Shown here piece by piece: positions 21,053-28,219 of a stretch of DNA of 28,219 bases (positions within the stretch are counted from its first letter, which is position 1; each line of letters begins with the position of its first letter). The position numbers and the translations under genes are program-made. The stretch is from a virus: positions 1 to 28,219 of the IMG/VR virus record IMGVR_UViG_3300027509_000031. One strand, written 5' to 3'. Under the pieces are notes generated by a model. That model saw nothing but the letters and a program-made list of their open reading frames with translations, did not search any database and had not been told where the DNA came from.

Positions 21053-23143
21053 ATGGCATTTTCAAAAATAACAATAACATTCGATCAACATTTTGAATCA
21101 GGCAGCCTGATTAAATTTGGATTAAAATCATCTAGCGGCGTAGAATTAGGGCCTTATTATGAAAGATACTTATCTAACTATAATCCAGGTAACGCTAAGG
21201 GTTATATTTATATAAATAATTCTTCTGGAAATAGTGAAAACGAAGCTGATACTATTATAACAGGTGAATTAGCTGCTTCTCTATATCAATCTAAATTTAA
21301 TTATGATTACAATGGAGATAGCAAATTTAATGTAGTAAGAAATGAAAGAATATTAGAAATAACTTTTAAATCTGAGGGCTATACATTTATAGATGTTGTA
21401 ACAGAAAATGCGCAACACGTAATAAGTAATGAAAATAGTCCAATACTTATTAATGCTAGATTAAATATAACATCTGATAATATAACAGCTTCTTTGACTC
21501 AACCGTTAATTAATTTTAATTTAGAATTAAACACTGATAAAAATTTTAACTATATAAAAATAAATAATGATTCTGAAGACTTATCTCTTAGCAATCAATT
21601 CAGTAGAGATCTTTTAAGAGATGTTAAGTATTTTATAGAGTTGCGTAGAAAAGATGCAAATGGAGACTTTGAAGCGTATACTAAATATCCTAGAACAAGT
21701 TTTTTATACATACCGAAGCTAACATCGAATAATTTTAAAATTGATACGTCTTCTTCTTTATCAGGAAGCTCTGCTAAAATTAAATTGTTAACATCTTCAA
21801 CTGTTTCTCACGAATACTCTGTAGATGGAGTGAATTGGCAAACAAGTACATCTTTTCACAATTTACCAAAAGGGCAAAACCATTTAAGAATAAGAGATAA
21901 CTATAACGGAAATTCTCTAGGCTCTCAAATAAGTATATTTTTCAACGTTACAGAGTATTCTTCTGATAAAGAAGAAATTATATTCATATCTAAAGCTAAT
22001 GCTTTAAGTTTTAAATTGCAACAGAATATTAATAATTTAACCGTATTTAAAAATAGTTTAAACAGTTTTGATAATGAATTTCATTACAATATAAATTATT
22101 GTCAAGAAGCATTGTTTCAAAACAACGATACTACAAAAATACAATTGAAAAGTTCTTTTGAAAATATTAATGTTAAACTAAGAAAAGATGATAATCAAGA
22201 ATTTAATATTGATCTTAATCAATTAACTGATAATATAAGTGTTTTTAAAGGAATGGACGCTACAATGATATATTATACATCTGAGAGCATAGCGGTTTAT
22301 TTCAACGGAGGCAATATTTATGATTCAGAAGAAAATATTGAAGAATCATACCAGTTAAATGGCGGTCTACCTAGTTTTGCTGAAGTAGGCAACACTGTTG
22401 AATTAAAAAATTACGGGGTTTTTAAAATAAAAGAAACTGTTTTTTTAGACTCTGTAAATAGTCAAGCTGTAATATTTGATGTAAATTTTAAGCCAATATC
22501 AGCAACTTCAATTATAGTTAAGTCTGTTCAAACAATATTAAATTACAACGTTTTTGATTTCACCTTATTTTGGAATATATACGGAAATGGCGTTTATGAT
22601 GTTTTAATAACGTTTGAAGACGAACAATTTGAAACAAAACATTATTTAAGTGAAAACATATTAATAGATGATATTCACGAAGGAACAGTTGCTATAAAGT
22701 ATTTTAACGATAACAATAGAGACATATTTTATAAATACAATATACATCATTTTATTAGAATACCATTATCTAATAAATCTATGATTATTCAAGACGAAGT
22801 TGAAAATATAATAACTGACAACTCAGTTCATTTAATATCTTCAATTGTAAGTGAGGGAGATTTATTTGAATTTGAAGAGATGAGTAGAGATGCTATACTA
22901 AAACTAACTATTGCTTTATCATGCGAATACGTTTTTATAAATGGAGAGGGATACATTAAAAGCGGACCATTTGAATTAGAAGATATTGAAAACACTAACT
23001 TAAACAAATTAATAGCTGCAATGCTTAAAACAAATAAAAATTACAGTAACCTTATAAACGAAATAGAAACAAACGATTTTGGAGATCTAGACGTAGAAAT
23101 TCCCGCTCTATTTGCAGGCAACCCCAACTTCATTAAATTTTAA
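21053..23143 (+). CDS. Large tail protein, beta-rich, probable tail-tip or receptor-binding component
   Basis: The 696-residue protein starts MAFSKITITFDQHFESGSLI. It is built of alternating beta strands with many Asn, Ser and Asp residues, including an Ig/fibronectin-like segment (KLLTSSTVSHEYSVDGVNWQ) at about 240-300. No catalytic motif is visible. Its place after the hub protein, and its size, fit a structural tail-tip or side fibre protein. It ends AGNPNFIKF, where the last bases before the stop form a reverse copy of the TGAAGTTGGGG motif. It starts nine bases after the hub gene and lies six bases before the next. Confidence 0.6.
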   Translation: MAFSKITITFDQHFESGSLIKFGLKSSSGVELGPYYERYLSNYNPGNAKGYIYINNSSGNSENEADTIITGELAASLYQSKFNYDYNGDSKFNVVRNERILEITFKSEGYTFIDVVTENAQHVISNENSPILINARLNITSDNITASLTQPLINFNLELNTDKNFNYIKINNDSEDLSLSNQFSRDLLRDVKYFIELRRKDANGDFEAYTKYPRTSFLYIPKLTSNNFKIDTSSSLSGSSAKIKLLTSSTVSHEYSVDGVNWQTSTSFHNLPKGQNHLRIRDNYNGNSLGSQISIFFNVTEYSSDKEEIIFISKANALSFKLQQNINNLTVFKNSLNSFDNEFHYNINYCQEALFQNNDTTKIQLKSSFENINVKLRKDDNQEFNIDLNQLTDNISVFKGMDATMIYYTSESIAVYFNGGNIYDSEENIEESYQLNGGLPSFAEVGNTVELKNYGVFKIKETVFLDSVNSQAVIFDVNFKPISATSIIVKSVQTILNYNVFDFTLFWNIYGNGVYDVLITFEDEQFETKHYLSENILIDDIHEGTVAIKYFNDNNRDIFYKYNIHHFIRIPLSNKSMIIQDEVENIITDNSVHLISSIVSEGDLFEFEEMSRDAILKLTIALSCEYVFINGEGYIKSGPFELEDIENTNLNKLIAAMLKTNKNYSNLINEIETNDFGDLDVEIPALFAGNPNFIKF

Positions 23144-23149
23144 ATTATT

Positions 23150-23632
23150 ATGACATTATCACAAAAATTACAATACGTAGTAAATGCGGTCAATAAATTT
23201 GTTGAAAACGCAAAAAATATTGGACAATTAGAATCTTATGATTTGCAAAGAAACGAAGAAGAGGCTTATATAGCTATATTTGTTCCAAATGATAATAAAA
23301 CTTTAAAAATAGATTTAGATGACTTTATAGATTATTATAAAGATTTTGCTATACAGCAACATAATCATACTATTGAAGAAGTTGAATCTTTACAGGCTAA
23401 ATTATTTGTAACAATTGAAGATACAAATAATAATGAATGGGATGTAAAAAAAGGAAATGGAAATGTTGATTTAAATGAATTTGAAAATAAAGATATAATA
23501 GAAGGTTGGGTTGATGGAGCTAATCAAAAACATTGGTTCAAAGGTATAATTATAGATGATAACTTTTTAATACCCGCGGATATAGGAGATGCTTCAAAAG
23601 TATTTAAAATAAATGAAATGCAGATACTTTAA
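23150..23632 (+). CDS. Small tail-region protein, unknown
   Basis: The 160-residue acidic protein has a helical start (LSQKLQYVVNAVNKFVENAK) followed by beta segments EEAYIAIFVPNDNKTLKIDL and a C-terminal IPADIGDASKVFKINEMQIL. It is the last gene of the low-G+C structural operon, followed by a promoter. No family is recognised. By position it may be a fibre-associated or tail-tip attachment protein. Confidence 0.65.
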   Translation: MTLSQKLQYVVNAVNKFVENAKNIGQLESYDLQRNEEEAYIAIFVPNDNKTLKIDLDDFIDYYKDFAIQQHNHTIEEVESLQAKLFVTIEDTNNNEWDVKKGNGNVDLNEFENKDIIEGWVDGANQKHWFKGIIIDDNFLIPADIGDASKVFKINEMQIL

Positions 23633-23662
23633 TAAATGACTTTCTATACGAAAAAAAAATCA

Positions 23663-23703
23663 ATTAAAAAAATTTTTTATTAAAAATAATACAACTATAT
23701 TTG
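23663..23703 (+). promoter_or_regulatory. Promoter before the esterase gene, same design as 8342
   Basis: ATTAAAAAAATTTTTT at 23663 and the exact -7 box TATATTTG at 23696-23703 stand 33 bases apart, first base to first base, as in the portal promoter. AAAAAATC precedes the block in both. The ATG at 23725 follows after 21 bases. Confidence 0.7.
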
Positions 23704-23724
23704 TTGAATCTAAATTGCGATCAA

Positions 23725-25260
23725 ATGAAAAACTTAGTAAAATTAATGTTTTTTTTGCTCTTACCTATTTACGGGTGTAGTCAAACTGTTTTAGACGTAT
23801 CAGAAGGTACTATGTATAAAGAGCAAACGGCAGCAGAAGTAGGTAATATTAATTTAACATCTTCATACAGAGGCTTTGTAAATAAAGCTGGAACATTACA
23901 ATATTGGAATGGAACAAGTTTAGTAGATGTTGTTTTTGGCTCAAATAATAGCAACGATTTTCTTGACTCAATAACAGAGTCAAACAGCGTGTTTACTTTA
24001 GGGGTTGGACTGCAAAACAGCCAAACCTTAGATTTAACTTCGCTTCATAATGATGCCAGAGCTTTGGCTTGGCTAACAAATCTTTATCCAAATTTAGATA
24101 TTGATTCGACTGACGACCCTGTCGCTAATAATTTGATTTACGTAAATCAAGGTAATGAAGTTGGTAATATGTCTATGGATTACAGAGTTTCTAATAATCC
24201 TCCGCACGGGGGTAGGGTTTATATTTCAGATTTCGAAACAACATTGGGTTCGAAAATGGGTATATTTAATATTGGACAAGGTTTTTATGACAACAACTCT
24301 ATTACCGAGTCGTGGAATAATTATTTACGAGTTGGCTCTAGTTTTCGCATTACTGTAAATCAAACCAGTTCGCAATCGGGAACGCCAGTAGTAACATCAA
24401 ACATTTTACAAGAGTTTTTGTTCGACGACGCTTACAATACTGATAATGATGTTGTACGTAAGATTAATTTAGATGCAGAGTTGTCGGCTTTAAGCGGCTC
24501 AGGCGACCCAGACCAAACATTAAGTATCAACGGCGATATTTTAACTCTTACTTCGCAGACAGGAAATCAAGATGTGTCTATTTCTTCTTCAGACACCTTC
24601 GATAAAAGTATTGTTCTGTTCGGGGACAGTATTACAGCAAATGAAACGGCTTATGTAGACAACTTAGAAAGTATATTCAGCAATGCAACATTCAAAAATT
24701 TTGCAGTAGCTGGGCAGCGAGTTACGTGGAATAGTTCTACCGTAGAATCTACCACTACAATTACAAATGGGAGCAACGACAATCGTCTCTGGAACTCTAT
24801 TAAAAAATGGGAGCAAGACCACCCCACAGATGAACCTGACATAATCATAATAGTGCTGGGTACAAACGATTACGCTTCAGCAATGGGCAGTTACAGCGAT
24901 GCCTACGCCCAAGATGTAAGCACTTTAGACCATTTAACTTTAGCGAACGCAACTAGAAAAGCCCTTTATTATTTAAGAGATAATCACCCAGAGGTTAGAA
25001 TATTTTGGTCTTTGCCTACACAATCCGCAGTAGCAAATAGACCCTATCTAACCATTTACAACATTGGAAATTTAATAAGAACAATGTGCAACCGATTGGG
25101 GGTAACAGTTATTGAATCTACAAGCGAATCGGGAATTATCGCCGAGTTAGAAAATGATGGTTCTAATGGCAAAATGCTTTCCGATGGCTTGCATTTCAAT
25201 ACACTAGGCGGTGAAGTTTTTGCGGACTATTTAAGTGGACAAATCAAAAATCAATTTTAA
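23725..25260 (+). CDS. Secreted or lipid-anchored SGNH/GDSL esterase with fibre-like N-terminus
   Basis: ATG 23725 gives 511 residues; an in-frame TTG at 23701 lies within the promoter box. The N-terminus MKNLVKLMFFLLLPIYGCSQ is a secretion signal with a lipobox-like IYGC. Residues about 20-290 are beta-rich and resemble a fibre stalk (KAGTLQYWNGTSLVDV). From about 295 to the end runs an SGNH hydrolase domain: block I FGDSI with Ser302, block II around AVAGQ, block III GTND with Asn381, and block V DGLHFN with Asp487 and His490. All catalytic residues are present. It should cleave acyl esters, for example O-acetyl groups on host polysaccharide. G+C rises sharply within this gene, a sign of transfer. 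It is followed two bases later by the giant fibre-like gene. Confidence 0.88.
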   Translation: MKNLVKLMFFLLLPIYGCSQTVLDVSEGTMYKEQTAAEVGNINLTSSYRGFVNKAGTLQYWNGTSLVDVVFGSNNSNDFLDSITESNSVFTLGVGLQNSQTLDLTSLHNDARALAWLTNLYPNLDIDSTDDPVANNLIYVNQGNEVGNMSMDYRVSNNPPHGGRVYISDFETTLGSKMGIFNIGQGFYDNNSITESWNNYLRVGSSFRITVNQTSSQSGTPVVTSNILQEFLFDDAYNTDNDVVRKINLDAELSALSGSGDPDQTLSINGDILTLTSQTGNQDVSISSSDTFDKSIVLFGDSITANETAYVDNLESIFSNATFKNFAVAGQRVTWNSSTVESTTTITNGSNDNRLWNSIKKWEQDHPTDEPDIIIIVLGTNDYASAMGSYSDAYAQDVSTLDHLTLANATRKALYYLRDNHPEVRIFWSLPTQSAVANRPYLTIYNIGNLIRTMCNRLGVTVIESTSESGIIAELENDGSNGKMLSDGLHFNTLGGEVFADYLSGQIKNQF

Positions 25261-25261
25261 A

Positions 25262-28219
25262 ATGAAAAAGATAACATTATTAGTACTTATTTTATTTTCC
25301 TTTCTAGCTTTTGCTCAAGAAAACGGAGCGCATATACCGGGATCAAATAACACCCCTAAATTAGTTGTAGAAAACGGACAGATAGGTTTGCAAGGGCAGA
25401 CTTTGTTAGACCTTCCTTCTGCCGAAAATCTAGGTTCGAATTTAGTAATTAACGGAACTTTTGATGCCGATACTAATTATTCGAAAAGTCGGGCAGTTAT
25501 AGCGAATGGAGTAGGAACTTTAGAAGTGCCAGCTGCTAGCAACTTCTCTTATTTGCGACAAGCTGTTACTTACGAGACGGGCAAAACATATAGAATCGAA
25601 TTTGACGAAATAGAAAGTCTGGAATCCGTCGGTCGTCAATATACGATTAGAGATACAGACGACACTAGTAGTAGCCCTGTTGGTAACAGCTTAACGATTA
25701 CGGCAGCTTCGGGAACTACCAAAAGAACGTTTGAGTTCGTTGCAACTTCGGACAGCGACCATGTGCAGTTATTTAGGTTGGGGCATGGCGGCTTGACCGC
25801 TCTGGATTGGGAAGTAGATTTTGACAATTTAAGCGTACGGGAAGTCATTCAAGCGAGCGCGTCTAATTGCACAATGCTAGAAGCTAATGGTCAGGATACT
25901 TTGCCAGATGATGCGGACTTATCAGCATGGTTGAATACAACAGGATTGGCACATTGCTGGCCTGATGGTGTTTATTACATCGCAAACCCTTTAACTCTAA
26001 CAGCTAGGCTTGCACTTTTTGTTAAAGAAAACCCGAACGCAGAAATTAGACTTCATTCTACCTTTCCCCTGAATACAGCAACTTTTGGCATTGACCTATC
26101 TAGTGTTGATCATTGGAATATAAGCATGAATTTTGCAGGCGATAAAGCGAGTAATGACGCTTTGAATAGCTTTGATAATGAGTCATATTTCTTTTATGCA
26201 GACGGTTCTATTTCGGGGAGGATTTACAATTCTAATTTTGATGAAGTGCCTAAAGCGGTCGTTAAGACTGTGGGAATGGAAAGTTTTACACAAGAAAACA
26301 CCGTGTCAACCAACGTAAGAAATTATGTGACATGGAACGAAAACACAACGGATAAGGTGTATTTAGAAAATAATACAGCTACTGGTATGGGATTGACAAC
26401 TCAAAACACAGGAAACACATTAGGGCAAACCCCTTTCTTCTTATCTAAAAATGACGAGCGTCATATAGTTAGAGGTATGTGGCTTAACGAGAATAAGAAC
26501 ACCCCTATAAAAGGAGAAGGTACTGAGCATATCGACTGGGAAAATCTACACCTAGACGGCTATGGGAAAGATGGCGCAAAATCCCATGAACTGGGAACAG
26601 ATGACGGTCAAACTTTTCGACTTGTAAATTACACTTCTAAGAACTTTAGAGGCATTGAAACCGATGCGGCAGCGCACGTATTGGTGAAAGATTTTGAAGA
26701 TGTCTATATGAGGCAAATTAAAATAAACGGAGGTATCTCCAATTCGGGAGCTATGAACGAATATGGTGTGTTTATAAATGGAATAGGCCAGCAAGCGAAC
26801 ATAGACATAGCAGGTGTTCAAATCGACGATGTGGATGATGCTTTTTTCTATGGCTACAACATTAAAGGTGTTATTGATAATTTTCACGGTAACAATTACA
26901 ACTTAGACCCTTCGATTACGCAAGGTGGTTATCAAATACAATTAGCTGATAATCTAACCATAAAAAATACCTCGTCAACCAATACGGTTAAACCTACCAC
27001 GGGTGATGGCTTCGGTTATTCGATTAGAGGTACTAACGTAACTTTTAAACACAACTACTCGAACAATTCAAAAAGTGTAGGTGTTTTAGCCAGCATTACA
27101 GGTGACTCGAAAGTTTGGGATTTTTCTAACAACAGAATTGAAAATTATTCCGATTATGGGTTGGGAGGTAGTAATCAAGCGGTAACTAACGTAGACGTTT
27201 TCAAATATGATAACAATGTAATTGACGGTACTAATCCTCTAAGATTTAGCACAGACAACGCAACTATTGGCACAATGTCAGCAGTAGGAAATCACATCAA
27301 GGCGGCTACCACTAATCTATTGACTTTAGTTGGAACGGGCACAATAGCTGAACTTAGTCATGGTTTCACAAGCGCCAATGGAGCCATTTCCAAATCCCCA
27401 AACATTGCCACTGGTGTTACGGTAACAAATGAAAATGATTTCGATGCTGGTGGTTCAGGCTCAGTTTCAACGGGTTTTCATTCTGTTTTAGATATAACAG
27501 GCAGTGGAGCGTTGACTTATACCAACCAAGTTACAGGAACAGGCTATCGTGTATATAATACAATTCGCTCAGGTACGGTTCAAAGAACACTAGATAATAT
27601 TAGAACCGGTCAGATAGACGAAAACTACTTCTTTACAATAGATGGTTCATCTCCAATTTTTGAGTTGTGTGAAGGAACGGCGACTATGAAAGGTAAAGGT
27701 AGAACTAATGAGAGTTGTTTTAGGTTAACTGATTGGGGTTCTGTCTCTGTAATTGAAGATACTGAAGGAGTGTTTAAAGTTAGTGGGGATGGCTTTGAGT
27801 GGTTCTCGCCTGCTACCGCAGAATATTATCCAACTGGCAACTTCGGTAGTCAAGGAACAGACGAAGCGAATAGCTTTGGCGGATGGACTGATAATATTGC
27901 CAGTACCGTACAGACTACTTACGCACAGGAAGGTACTTACGGTTTCTTATCTATGAACTCGGATAACGCTGCTTTTGCAAGACATTATATTAGTATTACA
28001 GGACTTCCTACAACAGGAACTAAAACTTTAACTTTCTGGGTAAATCAAGTGGCTGGTACAGATGGCAGCATACGTATAACTGAAGAAGGAAATAACACCG
28101 CTTTAGCTACCACTAGTCCAAATGTAATAGCAATTAGTGATACGCCTGGATGGAATGAAGTAACAGTCACAATAGCGGCGGCAGAAACTGGATTTAGACT
28201 AGCAATATTGCATCCAACC
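25262..28219 (+). CDS. Very large secreted beta-helix/CBM-like protein, probable tail fibre or glycan-binding protein (3' truncated)
   Basis: From ATG 25262 the frame stays open for 986 codons to the window end. I read every codon and found no stop. The start MKKITLLVLILFSFLAFAQ is a standard signal peptide. Residues about 60-200 look like a carbohydrate-binding jelly roll (NLVINGTFDADTNYSK, RQAVTYETGKTYRIEF, ending DNLSVREV). Residues about 210-800 are rich in Asn/Gly-turn repeats such as NNRIENYSDYGLGGSNQ, typical of right-handed beta-helices in tailspikes and polysaccharide lyases. From about 855 a second CBM-like module begins (SFGGWTDNIAS onward). G+C in sampled lines is about 45 percent, against about 25 percent in the tape measure. 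It pairs with the esterase as a receptor or capsule-degrading unit; an enzymatic role is not proven. Confidence 0.8.
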   Translation, partial: MKKITLLVLILFSFLAFAQENGAHIPGSNNTPKLVVENGQIGLQGQTLLDLPSAENLGSNLVINGTFDADTNYSKSRAVIANGVGTLEVPAASNFSYLRQAVTYETGKTYRIEFDEIESLESVGRQYTIRDTDDTSSSPVGNSLTITAASGTTKRTFEFVATSDSDHVQLFRLGHGGLTALDWEVDFDNLSVREVIQASASNCTMLEANGQDTLPDDADLSAWLNTTGLAHCWPDGVYYIANPLTLTARLALFVKENPNAEIRLHSTFPLNTATFGIDLSSVDHWNISMNFAGDKASNDALNSFDNESYFFYADGSISGRIYNSNFDEVPKAVVKTVGMESFTQENTVSTNVRNYVTWNENTTDKVYLENNTATGMGLTTQNTGNTLGQTPFFLSKNDERHIVRGMWLNENKNTPIKGEGTEHIDWENLHLDGYGKDGAKSHELGTDDGQTFRLVNYTSKNFRGIETDAAAHVLVKDFEDVYMRQIKINGGISNSGAMNEYGVFINGIGQQANIDIAGVQIDDVDDAFFYGYNIKGVIDNFHGNNYNLDPSITQGGYQIQLADNLTIKNTSSTNTVKPTTGDGFGYSIRGTNVTFKHNYSNNSKSVGVLASITGDSKVWDFSNNRIENYSDYGLGGSNQAVTNVDVFKYDNNVIDGTNPLRFSTDNATIGTMSAVGNHIKAATTNLLTLVGTGTIAELSHGFTSANGAISKSPNIATGVTVTNENDFDAGGSGSVSTGFHSVLDITGSGALTYTNQVTGTGYRVYNTIRSGTVQRTLDNIRTGQIDENYFFTIDGSSPIFELCEGTATMKGKGRTNESCFRLTDWGSVSVIEDTEGVFKVSGDGFEWFSPATAEYYPTGNFGSQGTDEANSFGGWTDNIASTVQTTYAQEGTYGFLSMNSDNAAFARHYISITGLPTTGTKTLTFWVNQVAGTDGSIRITEEGNNTALATTSPNVIAISDTPGWNEVTVTIAAAETGFRLAILHPT

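Larger units (their letters stand above)
3027..23132. repeat. Dispersed 11-base motif TGAAGTTGGGG, seven exact copies
   Basis: Exact copies occur at 3027-3037 (+), 3346-3356 (-), 4893-4903 (+), 14467-14477 (-), 15166-15176 (+), 19009-19019 (+) and 23122-23132 (-). One-mismatch relatives lie in gene-free DNA at 3129-3140 (-), 5199 (+), 5401-5411 (-) and 5445 (+). Coding copies use different reading frames and encode unrelated residues (TTPTSA, NEVGGD, TEVGGV, NPNFIK), so the DNA or RNA sequence, not the protein, is conserved. The bases that follow are often TTG or GTG. Confidence 0.8.

Noticed and set aside
24157-24170. TGAAGTTGGTAA in the esterase gene as an eighth copy of the dispersed motif
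   Set aside because: Only the first nine bases match, and the G-run is missing. The CCCCAACCTA string near 14744 was rejected for a similar reason.
1-28219. tRNA genes, integrase, lysogeny genes, insertion sequences
   Set aside because: No cloverleaf with a GTTCRA loop, no tyrosine or serine recombinase motif and no transposase or terminal inverted repeats were seen, so lytic or temperate lifestyle cannot be decided from this window.

Overview
The window is about 28 kb of an AT-rich, tailed double-stranded DNA phage (or prophage) with siphovirus architecture. The host is most likely in the Bacteroidetes, probably a flavobacterium. The reasons are the -7 promoter boxes of the form TAnnTTTG (5702, 8375, 23696 on +; 4117-4124 on -), the near absence of Shine-Dalgarno sequences, the low G+C, and the style of the head-tail and tape-measure proteins. 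Both window ends cut a gene.

Layout. (1) 1-2967, rightward: nucleotide metabolism and small early genes. These are the 3' part of a thymidylate-synthase-fold enzyme whose substrate-selecting Asn is Asp (so probably a dCMP hydroxymethylase or methylase), a DEDDh 3'-5' exonuclease, and several small unknown proteins. (2) 3028-3188, a GC-richer block that folds into a multi-branched structure and ends at a 14-bp terminator. (3) 3187-4681, leftward: a cassette of tiny genes on the minus strand. Two 57-codon genes are each followed at once by a textbook type I hammerhead ribozyme. After them come a 119-aa protein that is a paralogue of the 141-aa protein at 1580, a terminator, and three very small ORFs, two of them membrane peptides. 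(4) About 4740-5700, non-coding: iteron-like repeats (TTTGCGCTAAATTTAC and relatives), a perfect DnaA-box match and imperfect hairpins, read as a candidate replication origin. (5) 5702-23632, rightward: a ribbon-helix-helix protein, candidate small terminase, VRR-NUC nuclease, membrane protein, large terminase, portal, prohead protease, major capsid, head-tail connectors, major tail protein with an Ig-like tail, tail assembly genes, tape measure and tail-tip proteins. (6) 23663-28219: after a second copy of a distinctive promoter, two higher-G+C genes with secretion signals, an SGNH/GDSL esterase and a very large beta-helix/CBM-like protein that runs off the window. They look like a recently acquired host-range or glycan-processing module.

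The most notable non-protein signals are the two hammerhead ribozymes with compensatory base changes, an 11-base motif TGAAGTTGGGG present seven times exactly across coding and non-coding DNA on both strands, the iteron field, and a pair of matching promoters before portal and esterase. All functional statements come from reading the sequence; no database search was run.
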